A stretch of 64,000 nucleotides of DNA. Origin: Amycolatopsis sp. DSM 110486 (GTDB taxonomy: Bacteria > Actinomycetota > Actinomycetes > Mycobacteriales > Pseudonocardiaceae). The DNA is taken from positions 2,681,001-2,745,000 of the forward strand of contig NZ_CP080519.1 in assembly GCF_019468465.1 (NCBI RefSeq). The letters are read 5' to 3'. Below, one piece after another: positions 17,350 through 25,859 of the stretch (its first letter is position 1; every line of letters begins with the position of its first letter). The translations under genes were made by a program, and so were the position numbers. The notes under the pieces were generated by a model, which was not told where the DNA came from, ran no database searches, and saw only the letters and a list, made by a program, of their open reading frames with translations.

Positions 17350-17975
17350 CCCCACCGGGAGAGACTCCCTCGGCCCTCGCGGGGGCCCGCAGCCGCCAGA
17401 CCTCAGCGCGCGTTGCCGACGACGTGCTGCTCGACGCCGCGCGCGAGTGCGTGCTCGCGGTCGGTGTCCGGCGCACCACGCTCGCCGAGATCGCGCGCAC
17501 CGCGCGCGTGAGCCGCATGACCGTGTATCGCCGGTTCCCTGACGTACGCAGTGTGCTCGCCGCGCTGATGACGCGCGAGTTCAGCGGGCTGCTCCAACAC
17601 GCCAGCCACGCGGGCGACGACGCGGCCAACACCCGCGAGCGCCTCGTGCTCATCGCGGCGGCCGGCGTCAGCGCACTCGCGGCCGACCCGCTGTTCCGCA
17701 CGCTGCTCGACGTCGACCCGGAGCTCGTGCTGCCCTACATCGTGGAGCGGCTCGGGGCCACGCAGATCTTCGCCGAACAGGTGCTGCGCCAGCTGCTCGA
17801 GGCCGGGCACCGCGACGGTTCCGTGCGCCAGGCCGAGGTCACCGCGCAGGCGCGCTCGATCCTGCTGGTCGTGCAGTCGTTCGCGTTCTCACTGCGGCCC
17901 GCCACCGCGGACCTCGACGAGCAGGCGTTGCTCGACGAGTTCCGGTACCTCGTCGACGCGGCCCTCAAGCCATGA
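17331..17975 (+). CDS. TetR-family transcriptional regulator of the AGPS-like/glpD cluster
   Basis: A 214-residue regulator. The N-terminal helix-turn-helix is ARECVLAVGVRRTTLAEIARTARVS followed by MTVYRRFPD (about 38-72), standard TetR_N. The C-terminal ligand domain is unclassified. The first 25 residues are a basic, probably disordered tail. The gene is divergent from the AGPS-like flavoprotein and its TGA overlaps the first ATG of the tandem units that lead into glpD, so tetR and glpD are one transcript. A repressor of glycerol-phosphate or lipid-related metabolism is likely from context; the ligand is unknown. Confidence 0.9.
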   Translation: MDVKRHSPPGETPSALAGARSRQTSARVADDVLLDAARECVLAVGVRRTTLAEIARTARVSRMTVYRRFPDVRSVLAALMTREFSGLLQHASHAGDDAANTRERLVLIAAAGVSALAADPLFRTLLDVDPELVLPYIVERLGATQIFAEQVLRQLLEAGHRDGSVRQAEVTAQARSILLVVQSFAFSLRPATADLDEQALLDEFRYLVDAALKP

Positions 17976-18085
17976 GCACCGCCGACGTTCTCCTCCCCGC
18001 GGAGGCGGCATGAGCACCGCCGACGCACTCCTCCCCGCGGAGGCGGCATGATCACCGCCGACGCACTCCTCCCCGCGGAGGCGGC
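17972..18085 (+). repeat. Three tandem 38-bp units, each a complete mini-ORF with its own ribosome site
   Basis: Units start at 17972, 18010 and 18048 and differ at only three positions. Each begins ATG and encodes 13 residues (MSTADVLLPAEAA, MSTADALLPAEAA, MITADALLPAEAA), then TGA. Each TGA overlaps the next ATG as ATGA; the first ATG overlaps the tetR stop and the last TGA overlaps the glpD ATG at 18086. Each unit has GGAGG four bases before the following ATG, and a CCTCC nine bases upstream that can pair with it (loop CCGC), hiding the ribosome site unless the unit is translated. This is a chain of coupled re-initiation steps, or a slippage expansion of an intercistronic leader. Peptide expression is unproven. 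Confidence 0.9.
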
Positions 18086-19621
18086 ATGAGCACCGGCTCG
18101 CTGAACGCACGCCGGCGCGAGCGTGAGCTGGACCGGCTCACGAACGGTGAGCGAGTCGATGTCATAGTGGTCGGCGGCGGCGTCACCGGCGCCGGCATCG
18201 CGCTCGACGCGGCGGCCCGCGGATTGTCGGTCGCGCTGGTCGAGGCCCACGACCTGGCATTCGGCACGTCACGCTGGTCGAGCAAGCTCGTGCACGGCGG
18301 CCTGCGCTACCTCGCGAAGGGCGAGTTCGGCCTCGCGCACGAAAGCGCTGTCGAGCGCGGGATCCTGATGACGCGCACGGCGCCACACCTCACGCGCGCG
18401 ATGCCGCAGCTGTTCCCCTTGTACCCCAGTACTTCCCGCCCGCAGCAGGCCGTGATCGCCACCGGTCTGCGCGCGGGTGACGCGCTGCGCCGGACCGCGC
18501 GCACGCCATCGTCGGTGCTGCCGAGGCCCCGGCAGATCCCGGTGGCCGAGGCCGTGGCGCTGGCTCCGGGCCTCGCGCCCGCCGGTCTGCGCGGCGCGCT
18601 GCTCGCCTATGACGGCGCCCTCGTCGACGACGCGCGCCTGGTCGTGAACCTCGCCCGCACGGCCGCGATGCTGGGCGCGCGGATCCTCACGCACGTGGAA
18701 GCCGTGTCGCTTTCGGGCACCGGCGTGCGCGTGCGCGAAGGCTCGGCCGAGTACGAACTCCACGCGCGCCAGGTCGTCAACGCGACCGGTGTGTGGGCGG
18801 GCACGCTCACCGACGCCGTGCGGCTGCGGCCGTCGCGCGGTTCGCACCTGGTCCTCTCGCCGGGCGCCGCCGCGGTGGGCGGGACGTCGGTGAACGTCGC
18901 CGTGCCCGGGGAGAGCAACCGGTTCGTCTTCCTGCTCCCGCAGGTCGACGGCCGCGTCTACTTGGGACTCACCGACGAGCCCATCGAGGGTGAGATCCCG
19001 CCGGTGCCCGAGGTGCCGGAGTCCGATGTGGACTTCCTGCTGTCCGTGGCGTCCTCCGTGCTCGCCCGGCCGCTGTCCCGCGCCGATGTGATCGGCTCCT
19101 ACGCCGGCCTGCGCCCCCTGGTCGCCGGCTCCGCCGGCAGCAGCGCCGATCTTTCGCGCAAACACGCCGTGGTCACCGGCACCGACGGCGTACTCACCGT
19201 GGTCGGCGGCAAGCTCACCACCTACCGCCGCATGGCCGAGGACGCCGTCGACGCCACGCTGGTGCACTCGGGCCTGCACGCCGGCCCGTCGCGCACCTCG
19301 CGGTTGCCGTTGCTGGGCGCCGCCCCACGCGCCCGGCTGTCCCTTGTGGACGCTCCGGCCCGCCTGGTCGCAAAGTACGGCACGGAAGCTCCCCGCGTCG
19401 CCGCCCTCGGCGAGGTCGACCGGACGTTCGCCGCCCCGCTGTTCGACGGCACGCAGATCACCGCGGCCGAGGTCGTCTGGGCCGTCCGCCACGAGGGCGC
19501 GCTGGACGTCGAAGACGTACTCGAACGCCGCACCCGCCTGTCGCTCGTCCCCGCCGAAGCCGACGCCGCGCGCGCCCGCGTGGCGGAGCTCGTGGAGAAG
19601 GCCCTGGCCGGACTGTCCTGA
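18086..19621 (+). CDS. glpD: Glycerol-3-phosphate dehydrogenase, FAD-dependent
   Basis: Membrane-associated flavoenzyme that oxidises sn-glycerol 3-phosphate to DHAP and reduces quinone. The 511-residue protein has the Rossmann FAD motif VIVVGGGVTGAGIALDAA (about 26-43), the GlpD signature SRWSSKLVHGGLRYL (about 62-76), GSYAGLRPLV near 350 and GGKLTTYRRMAEDA near 372, plus the C-terminal DAO_C domain. Its start context is supplied by the tandem unit before it, which provides GGAGG at 4-nt spacing and an ATGA overlap. It shares a transcript with tetR. Neighbouring AGPS-like flavoprotein could use DHAP-derived lipid precursors. Confidence 0.95.
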   Translation: MSTGSLNARRRERELDRLTNGERVDVIVVGGGVTGAGIALDAAARGLSVALVEAHDLAFGTSRWSSKLVHGGLRYLAKGEFGLAHESAVERGILMTRTAPHLTRAMPQLFPLYPSTSRPQQAVIATGLRAGDALRRTARTPSSVLPRPRQIPVAEAVALAPGLAPAGLRGALLAYDGALVDDARLVVNLARTAAMLGARILTHVEAVSLSGTGVRVREGSAEYELHARQVVNATGVWAGTLTDAVRLRPSRGSHLVLSPGAAAVGGTSVNVAVPGESNRFVFLLPQVDGRVYLGLTDEPIEGEIPPVPEVPESDVDFLLSVASSVLARPLSRADVIGSYAGLRPLVAGSAGSSADLSRKHAVVTGTDGVLTVVGGKLTTYRRMAEDAVDATLVHSGLHAGPSRTSRLPLLGAAPRARLSLVDAPARLVAKYGTEAPRVAALGEVDRTFAAPLFDGTQITAAEVVWAVRHEGALDVEDVLERRTRLSLVPAEADAARARVAELVEKALAGLS

Positions 19622-19708
19622 ACACCGGGAGAGGACCCGCGCCGTTCGCTAGAGTTGGCGACGCGCGGCTCACCACTGTCCACACAGGTGTTCGGAGAGG
19701 GGGCGGTT

Positions 19709-20620
19709 TTGCCCGGAGGAGCACTCGAGATCGACGCGATCTCCAAGCGCTACGGCCGCAAGCTCGCCCTCGACGGCGTGACGTTCGATGTGCGGCCGGG
19801 TGAGCTGTTCGGCTTCGTCGGCAGCAACGGCGCCGGCAAGACCACCACCATGCGCATCGCGCTCGGCGTGCTCGCCGCCGACTCCGGGGAGGTCCGGTTC
19901 GCGGGCGAGCCGGTGACGCACGAAACCCGCACGCGCTTCGGGTACATGCCCGAGGAGCGCGGTTTGTACCCGAAGATGAAGGTGCTCGACCAGCTCGTCT
20001 TCCTCGCGGAGCTCCACGGCCTGAGCACCAACGACGCCCACCGCGCCACCGAGCTGTGGCTCGCGCGGCTCGGGCTGGGCGAGCGCCGCAAGGACGAGGT
20101 GCAGAAGCTCAGCCTCGGCAACCAGCAGCGCGTGCAGCTCGCGGCCGCGCTCGTGCACGACCCCGACGTGCTGGTGCTCGACGAGCCGTTCTCCGGCCTC
20201 GACCCGATCGCCGTCGACGTGATGAGCGTGGTGCTGCGGGAGAAGGCGGCCACCGGCGTGCCCGTGGTGTTCTCCAGCCACCAGCTCGACCTGGTCGAGC
20301 GCCTGTGCGACCGCGTCGGGATCATCCGCGACGGGCGCATGGTCGCCGTCGGCACGGTCGAGGACCTCACGCGCGGCGCCGGCAGCCGGCTCGTGGTCAC
20401 GGCGCCGGGCGCGCGGCCCGGCTGGGCGTCGACCGTGCCCGGCGCGCGCGTGGTCGAGTCTTCCGGCGCGACGACGGTGCTGGAGCTGGCATCGAGCGCC
20501 GACGACCAGGCCGTGCTCGCCGCCGCGCTGGCCACCGGGCCGGTCACGGAGTTCAGCCGGCAGCGGCGATCGCTGACCGAGCTGTTCCGCGACGCCGTCG
20601 CCCAGGGAGGCCCGGCGTGA
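19709..20620 (+). CDS. ABC exporter ATP-binding protein, NatA-like with DUF4162
   Basis: ATPase of an ABC-2 type export system. The 303-residue protein carries Walker A GSNGAGKTTTMR (about 35-46), the signature LSLGNQQRVQLA (about 135-146), Walker B VLVLDEPFSGLDP and the H-loop SSHQLD, then a C-terminal DUF4162 domain typical of NatA/YhaQ. TTG at 19709 was chosen because GGAGAGGGGGCGG precedes it and the protein then starts just before the conserved LEIDAISKRYG; an earlier TTG at 19655 or GTG at 19688 is possible. A 4-bp GTGA overlap joins it to its permease. Substrate unknown; related systems export Na+ or drugs. Confidence 0.9.
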   Translation: MPGGALEIDAISKRYGRKLALDGVTFDVRPGELFGFVGSNGAGKTTTMRIALGVLAADSGEVRFAGEPVTHETRTRFGYMPEERGLYPKMKVLDQLVFLAELHGLSTNDAHRATELWLARLGLGERRKDEVQKLSLGNQQRVQLAAALVHDPDVLVLDEPFSGLDPIAVDVMSVVLREKAATGVPVVFSSHQLDLVERLCDRVGIIRDGRMVAVGTVEDLTRGAGSRLVVTAPGARPGWASTVPGARVVESSGATTVLELASSADDQAVLAAALATGPVTEFSRQRRSLTELFRDAVAQGGPA

Positions 20621-21810
20621 GCCGCATCAGCGCCGTGCGGGCCGTGCGGCTCGTGGCGAAACGCGAGGTGAACACGCGGCTGCGCACGCGAGCGTTCGTG
20701 GTCAGCACGGCGGTGTTGTTGCTGCTGCTTGTCGGATATGTTGCGCTGCAGGCGTTTCTCCTCGGGTCCGCCACCACGACCAAGGTCGCGCTGACCGGTC
20801 AGGCACAAGGGATCGCGCAGCAGCTACAGCTGGCCGGGAAGGCCGGCGGGGAGACGATCGACGTGGTCACCGTCGCGTCCGAACAGGACGGTCTTGCGCA
20901 GGTACGCAGCGGCGACGTCGACGCGCTCGTGTCCGGCAGCGCCTCGCGGCTGCGGGTCACCGTTAAGTCTACTGTGAACCCGACGCTGCAGCACACCCTC
21001 GACGGGATCGTTCAGCAGCAGGTGCTCGACGCACAGCTCTCGGCCGCACACCTCGACCCGGTCGCCGTGCACCAGGCGGTGTCCGCGGCCCACGTCGACG
21101 TGCTGCCGCTGGAGCAACGCGATCCGCGGGCCGGGCAGAAGCTCGTGGTCGGCGTGGTGGTGGCGGTGTTGCTGTACCTGAGCATCATCACGTACGGGAT
21201 GCTCGTGGCTCAGGGCGTGGTCGAGGAGAAGTCGAGCCGGGTCGTGGAGATCCTGCTGGCGGCCGTGCGGCCGTGGCACCTGTTGCTGGGCAAGGTGATC
21301 GGGCTCGGGCTGGTCGGGCTGGCGCAGCTCGGGATCCTCGCCGTGGTCGGGCTCCTCGCGGCGCTGGGCACCGGTGTACTGGGGTCGATCTCGGGCATCG
21401 CCGTCGGCGCCGTGGTGTGGGGCGTCGTGTGGTACCTGCTCGGTTTCCTGCTCTACGCCATGATTTACGGCGCGGCGGGCTCGCTCGTCTCGCGCCAGGA
21501 AGACACGCAGACGGTGGTGGCGCCGGTGAACATCGCGCTGGTCATCGGGTTCGTAGCGGGCATCAACCTCCTCACGCAGTCACCCGACGGCGCGGCGACG
21601 AAGATCCTCTCGCTCATCCCGCTGCTGTCGCCGATCCTGATGCCGGCGCGCATTGCCACGGGTTCGGCCGAGCTGTGGGAGATCGTGCTGTCACTGGTGT
21701 TGACGGCGGCGCTGATCGCCCTCGTGACGTGGGTCGGGGCGCGGATCTACCGCAACGGCGTGCTGCGCGTGGGCAGCCGGCTGAAGCTGCTCGAGGCCCT
21801 GCGCGGCTGA
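20617..21810 (+). CDS. ABC-2 type exporter permease, NatB-like
   Basis: Membrane partner of the preceding ATPase. The 397-residue protein has one N-terminal transmembrane helix (about 27-47), an extracytoplasmic domain of about 140 residues rich in Gln, Ala and Val, then five or six C-terminal helices from about 175. The GVVEEKSSRVVEILLAAVRPWHLLLGKVIG segment is the hallmark of NatB/ABC2_membrane_3 proteins. GTG 20617 overlaps the ATPase stop; GGGAGG lies upstream. Substrate unknown. Confidence 0.9.
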   Translation: MSRISAVRAVRLVAKREVNTRLRTRAFVVSTAVLLLLLVGYVALQAFLLGSATTTKVALTGQAQGIAQQLQLAGKAGGETIDVVTVASEQDGLAQVRSGDVDALVSGSASRLRVTVKSTVNPTLQHTLDGIVQQQVLDAQLSAAHLDPVAVHQAVSAAHVDVLPLEQRDPRAGQKLVVGVVVAVLLYLSIITYGMLVAQGVVEEKSSRVVEILLAAVRPWHLLLGKVIGLGLVGLAQLGILAVVGLLAALGTGVLGSISGIAVGAVVWGVVWYLLGFLLYAMIYGAAGSLVSRQEDTQTVVAPVNIALVIGFVAGINLLTQSPDGAATKILSLIPLLSPILMPARIATGSAELWEIVLSLVLTAALIALVTWVGARIYRNGVLRVGSRLKLLEALRG

Positions 21811-21884
21811 CAGTGCACGAATGACCCCGCCCGGCTGACCCTTAGGTAGCCGAGCCCGGGTTTCTCCCCGATGGCAGGTCGTTC

Positions 21885-21902
21885 GCGAGTCGAAAGACTC
21901 GC
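21885..21902 (+). promoter_or_regulatory. GAAA-capped hairpin just before the serine hydrolase start
   Basis: GCGAGTC, GAAA, GACTCGC: a perfect 7-bp stem with a GNRA tetraloop, ending 4 nt before the ATG at 21907 and standing where a ribosome site should be. It may control translation, or the mRNA may begin downstream of it. Confidence 0.45.
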
Positions 21903-21906
21903 TGTC

Positions 21907-23073
21907 ATGAAGAGAAACCCGCTGATCCGCATCGCCGCGGCCGCGAGCGCCGCCCTCCTGCTCACCGCCGCCGTGACCCCGGCCGCGCTCGCCGAGCCCG
22001 CCGCGCCGGGACATTCAGCGCCGGCGCGGTCCACGCTGCCGCCGATGAACCCGGCCTCGCTGGCGGGCGCCATCGCCGGCCTGCCCAACGCCCAGGCCAC
22101 CGGCGCGCTCGTGCAGGTCCGCGGCTCGGCCGGCGCGTGGAGCGGCGTCTCCGGGACAGCCGACCTGAGCACCGGGGCACCCGTCCCGGCGAACGCGCAC
22201 TTCCGCATCGGCAGCATCACCAAGACGTTCACTGCTGTCGTCGTACTGCAGCTCGCCGCCGAGCACCGCCTCGACCTCGACGCGCCCGTTCAGCGCTACC
22301 TACCGGGCCTGCTGCCGGCGAACTACCCGCGGATCACCGTCGCGCAGCTGCTCAACCACACCAGCGGCCTGCCCGGCGTCGACCTGCCCGAGGATCCACA
22401 GTGGATCGTCGACCACCGCTACACCGTCTTCACGCCGCAGCAGGTGCTGGCCACGGCGTTCCAGCACGACCTGGTCTTCGCGCCCGGCACGAGCCAGCAG
22501 TACACGAACACCAACTACCTCGTCGCCGGGCTGCTCGTCGAGAAGCTCACGCACCACTCCTACGGCGACGAGGTGCGCGACCGCATCCTGCGCCCGCTCG
22601 GCCTGCGCGACACCTCCGTGCCCGGCAACGACCCGAACCTGCCCGCGCCGTACGCCCACGGCTACCAGCTCGTGAACGGGCAGCTCGTGGACCTGACCCG
22701 CATGAACCAGTCCATCCCCTGGGCCGCGGGCGAGATGATCTCCACCACCGCCGACCTCGACAAGTTCCTGATCGCCCTCTTCCAGGGCCGGCTGGTGCCG
22801 AAACCCGTGCTGCAGCGCATGTTCACCGTGCCGGCCGTGACCACCTTCGGCACCGACGACCCCGCGATCTACAGCCAGGGCCTCATGACCGAGACCGTCA
22901 ACGGCGTCACCGTCTGGGGCAAGACCGGCAGCCGCTACGGCTACACCAATGGCATCTGGGCCACCCGCGATCTGCAACGCAGGGTCGTCTACTCGATTAA
23001 CACGGCCGACAAGGACTTCGACGGCCAGCCGGAGATCGTGCAGAAGCTCGCGCTCGCGATCGCCGGTCTCTGA
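21907..23073 (+). CDS. Secreted serine hydrolase, beta-lactamase/DD-peptidase (class C) family
   Basis: A 388-residue exported penicillin-binding-protein-like hydrolase. Residues 1-29 form a Sec signal peptide ending AALA. The active-site triad of the family is present: SxxK as SITK (in FRIGSITKTFTA, about 96-99), YxN as YTN in QQYTNTNYLV (about 200), and the KTG box in GKTGSRYGYTNG (about 338). It may be a D-Ala-D-Ala carboxypeptidase or esterase; class C beta-lactamase activity cannot be excluded. ATG 21907 gives a proper signal peptide; no Shine-Dalgarno is visible and a GNRA hairpin occupies its place. Terminated by a strong stem-loop shared with the photolyase gene. Confidence 0.9.
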   Translation: MKRNPLIRIAAAASAALLLTAAVTPAALAEPAAPGHSAPARSTLPPMNPASLAGAIAGLPNAQATGALVQVRGSAGAWSGVSGTADLSTGAPVPANAHFRIGSITKTFTAVVVLQLAAEHRLDLDAPVQRYLPGLLPANYPRITVAQLLNHTSGLPGVDLPEDPQWIVDHRYTVFTPQQVLATAFQHDLVFAPGTSQQYTNTNYLVAGLLVEKLTHHSYGDEVRDRILRPLGLRDTSVPGNDPNLPAPYAHGYQLVNGQLVDLTRMNQSIPWAAGEMISTTADLDKFLIALFQGRLVPKPVLQRMFTVPAVTTFGTDDPAIYSQGLMTETVNGVTVWGKTGSRYGYTNGIWATRDLQRRVVYSINTADKDFDGQPEIVQKLALAIAGL

Positions 23074-23074
23074 C

Positions 23075-23119
23075 CCTGAGTGGACGGCCCGGTCCGGGGG
23101 TCCGGGCCGTCCACTCAGG
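23075..23119. terminator. Bidirectional terminator, 18-bp perfect stem
   Basis: Arms 23075-23092 and 23102-23119 are perfect reverse complements with a 9-nt loop. It sits between two convergent stop codons (serine hydrolase at 23073, photolyase at 23131). No T-tract, as common in actinobacteria. Confidence 0.88.
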
Positions 23120-23130
23120 ACCTCAGAACT

Positions 23131-24471
23131 TCAAGAGCCCGTGATCGCCCCATACCGCTGCAATGCCACCTGCCGCTCGTGCGCGTGATCCACCAACGGC
23201 TCCGGATAGCCCGACGGCCGATCCTTCAGCTTGTGCACCGCTTTCCCCGCCACCCCACGCAGCTCCGGCACATAACGCCGTACATAATCGCCGTCGGGAT
23301 CGAACTTCTCCCCCTGCGTGGTCGGGTTGAAGACGCGGAAGTAAGGCGCCGCGTCGGTACCCGAGCCTGCGACCCACTGCCAGTTCAGCTGGTTGGACGC
23401 GAGATCGCCGTCCACCAGATGACGCATGAAGTGCCGCGCGCCCCACCACCAAGGCAAGTGCAGGTCCTTCACGAGGAAGCTCGCGACGACCATCCGGACC
23501 CGGTTGTGCATCCAGCCCTCGGCCAGCAGCTGGCGCATGCCGGCGTCGACGATCGGGTAGCCGGTGCGGCCGGCGCACCACGCGTCGAACGCGTCCGAAT
23601 CGGAGTCGTGGTCCATGCGGTCGAAGCGAGAGTCGTAGTTTTCACGGGCGGTTTCGGGGCGGTGCCACAGAACATCCGCGTGGAACTCGCGCCAGCACAG
23701 CTCCGAGCGCAGCGCCTGGGCGCCGTCGCTGGAATCACCCGACAAGTCGGCGAGCATCGTGCGTGGATGGATGGCGCCCCAGCGCAGGTAGGGCGACATC
23801 CGCGTGGTGCCCGGACGGTCGGGGCGGTCGCGGTCGGTGGCATAGGAACGCACGCCCGAGTCCAGGAAATCGTGCCAAACCGAGAGTGCCGCCGGTTCGC
23901 CGGGCGCAGGCAACGCCATCTCCCCGAGGTCCGGAAGTGCGGGGAGCTTCCGCGACGCAGCAGGCGTCACCCAGTCCACAAGGGACGCACCCGTATCCGC
24001 CGACCGCCGCCAGCCGTGCCGTGTCCACGCGCGGTGGAACGGCGTGAACACCCGGTACGGATCACCGTCCGGTTTGGTCACCCGCCCCGGCGCCACCGCG
24101 TAGGGCGACCCGGTGACCACCCACGAAATGTCGTGCTCCGCCAAGGCTTCCGCCACGGCGGCGTCACGGCGCCGGCCATAAGGACCGGCATCGGCGCTGA
24201 CGTGCACCGCCGAAGCGCCCACCGACCGCGCCACCCGCACGACTTCCCGCACCGGATCGCCGTGGACCACCATCAGCCGGCCGTCCAGCGCGGCGTCCAG
24301 CGATTCCAGACACCCCAACAGAAACGCCCGTCTCGGCGCGCCCGATGGCTTCAGCAGCTTCTCGTCCAGCACGTACAACGCCAGCACCGGCTCGCCGGCC
24401 TCCGCGGCCGCCAGCAGCGCCGCGTGGTCGCCGAGCCGCAGGTCTCGCCGGAACCACAGCAGGCTCGTCAT
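23131..24471 (-). CDS. phrB: Deoxyribodipyrimidine photolyase
   Basis: Light-driven repair of cyclobutane pyrimidine dimers. The 446-residue protein has the N-terminal antenna domain starting TSLLWFRRDLRLGDH and the C-terminal FAD domain with TRMSPYLRWGAIHPR (about 223-237), ELCWREFHADVLWHRP (about 260-275), WCAGRTGYPIVDAGMRQL (about 300-317), WMHNRVRMVVASFLVKDL and LNWQWVAGSGTDAAPYFRVFNP, all class I CPD photolyase blocks. ATG 24471 is used; a TTG three codons earlier is also possible and neither has a clear ribosome site. The second chromophore (MTHF or 8-HDF) cannot be determined. Confidence 0.94.
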   Translation of the reverse strand: MTSLLWFRRDLRLGDHAALLAAAEAGEPVLALYVLDEKLLKPSGAPRRAFLLGCLESLDAALDGRLMVVHGDPVREVVRVARSVGASAVHVSADAGPYGRRRDAAVAEALAEHDISWVVTGSPYAVAPGRVTKPDGDPYRVFTPFHRAWTRHGWRRSADTGASLVDWVTPAASRKLPALPDLGEMALPAPGEPAALSVWHDFLDSGVRSYATDRDRPDRPGTTRMSPYLRWGAIHPRTMLADLSGDSSDGAQALRSELCWREFHADVLWHRPETARENYDSRFDRMDHDSDSDAFDAWCAGRTGYPIVDAGMRQLLAEGWMHNRVRMVVASFLVKDLHLPWWWGARHFMRHLVDGDLASNQLNWQWVAGSGTDAAPYFRVFNPTTQGEKFDPDGDYVRRYVPELRGVAGKAVHKLKDRPSGYPEPLVDHAHERQVALQRYGAITGS

Positions 24472-24485
24472 ACCCGCCAACGCTA

Positions 24486-24519
24486 AACGCCCCGCCGTGC
24501 GGCTGCACGGCGGGGCGTT
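24486..24519 (-). terminator. Terminator after gltA, 15-bp perfect stem
   Basis: Arms 24486-24500 and 24505-24519 (AACGCCCCGCCGTGC and its complement) flank the loop GGCT. It lies 24 bp beyond the gltA stop on the minus strand and just upstream of the photolyase start; a short GTTTAGCG follows the stem in the gltA direction. Confidence 0.85.
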
Positions 24520-24542
24520 CAGAACAGTCCAGAGCGGGGAAC

Positions 24543-25859
24543 TCAGCGCTCCGAGATCGACTTGTAGTCGCGCGACGCGTGACCGGTGTAGATCTGGCGC
24601 GGGCGCCCGATCTTGGTCTGCGGGTCGTTGATCATCTCGCGCCAGTGCGCGATCCAGCCGGGGAGCCGGCCGAGCGCGAAGAGCACGGTGAAGAACTTCG
24701 TCGGGAACCCGAGCGCCCGGTAGATGAGGCCGGTGTAGAAGTCCACGTTCGGGTACAGCTTGCGCTCGACGAAGTAGTCGTCGGAAAGCGCCGTCTCCTC
24801 GAGCTTCTTGGCGATGTCGAGCAGCTGGTCGCCGCCCGCGATCTTGCCGAGGATCTCGTCGGCGGTGTTCTTGATGATCTTCGCGCGCGGGTCGTAGTTC
24901 TTGTAGACCCGGTGCCCGAAGCCCATGAGCTTGACACCCTTTTCCTTGTTCTTCACGCGGTTCACGAACGAGGCGACGTCGCCGCCCTCGTCGCGAATGC
25001 CCTCGAGCATGTCGAGAACGGCCGCGTTGGCACCGCCGTGGAGCGGGCCGAACAGCGCGTTGATGCCCGCCGAGATGCTGGCGAACAGGTTCGCCTCCGA
25101 CGAGCCGACCAGACGCACCGTCGACGTCGAGCAGTTCTGCTCGTGGTCGGCATGCAGGATGAACAGCAGGTCGAGCGCCTTGGCGACGGCCGGGTCCACC
25201 TCGTACGGCTCCGCGGGGAAGCCGAAGGTCATCCGCAGGAAGTTCTCCACCAGGCCCAGCGAGTTGTCCGGGTACAGCAGCGGCTGGCCCACGGACTTCT
25301 TGTACGCGTAGGCAGCCAGGGTCGGCACCTTCGCGAGCAGGCGGATGGTGGACAGCTCCACGTTGGGCTCGTCGAACGGGTTCAGCGAGTCCTGGTAGAA
25401 GGTCGACAGCGCCGAGACCGCGCTCGAGAGCACGGGCATCGGGTGCGCGTCGCGCGGGAAGCCCGAGAAGAAGGCCTTGAGGTCCTCGTGCAGCAGCGTG
25501 TGCCGCTGGACCTTCTCGGTGAAGTCGGCGAGCTGGGCCTCGGTGGGCAGCTCACCGTAGATGAGCAGGTAGGACACCTCGATGAAGCTGGACTTCTCGG
25601 CGAGCTGCTCGATCGGGTACCCGCGGTAGCGCAGGATGCCAGCATCACCGTCGATGTAGGTGATGGCCGACGACGCGGCACCGGTGTTCACGAACCCGGG
25701 GTCGTAAGTGATGTACCCCGTCTGCGCGAGCAGCTTCCCCAGCTCGATCCCGGGTGCGCCCTCCACCGGGTGGACGACCTTGAATTCGTGCTCGCCACTC
25801 GGCAGGCGCAGCGTCGCGGTTTCGCCGCCGGACTGCCCCGCATTCGTCGCGTCGGACAT
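24543..25859 (-). CDS. gltA: Citrate synthase (type II, hexameric)
   Basis: Condenses acetyl-CoA and oxaloacetate, the entry step of the TCA cycle. The 438-residue protein carries the active-site segments LHADHEQNCSTSTVRLVGS (about 235-253), INALFGPLHGGANAAVL (His near 272), VKLMGFGHRVYKNYDPRAKI (His near 312) and FYTGLIYRALGFP (with Asp at its start near 370). Length and the N-terminal beta-strand region fit NADH-regulated type II enzymes. ATG 25859 (MSDATNAG) has GAGAGGGA upstream; an in-frame ATG 15 bp earlier lacks one. This is probably the main citrate synthase, with a shorter paralogue at 43.3 kb. A stem-loop terminator follows. Confidence 0.96.
   Translation of the reverse strand: MSDATNAGQSGGETATLRLPSGEHEFKVVHPVEGAPGIELGKLLAQTGYITYDPGFVNTGAASSAITYIDGDAGILRYRGYPIEQLAEKSSFIEVSYLLIYGELPTEAQLADFTEKVQRHTLLHEDLKAFFSGFPRDAHPMPVLSSAVSALSTFYQDSLNPFDEPNVELSTIRLLAKVPTLAAYAYKKSVGQPLLYPDNSLGLVENFLRMTFGFPAEPYEVDPAVAKALDLLFILHADHEQNCSTSTVRLVGSSEANLFASISAGINALFGPLHGGANAAVLDMLEGIRDEGGDVASFVNRVKNKEKGVKLMGFGHRVYKNYDPRAKIIKNTADEILGKIAGGDQLLDIAKKLEETALSDDYFVERKLYPNVDFYTGLIYRALGFPTKFFTVLFALGRLPGWIAHWREMINDPQTKIGRPRQIYTGHASRDYKSISER

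Noticed and set aside
21842..21855. CTTAGGTAGCC-like sequence resembling an iron box
   Set aside because: Only the left half fits the IdeR/DtxR consensus; the right half is GC-rich and not symmetrical.
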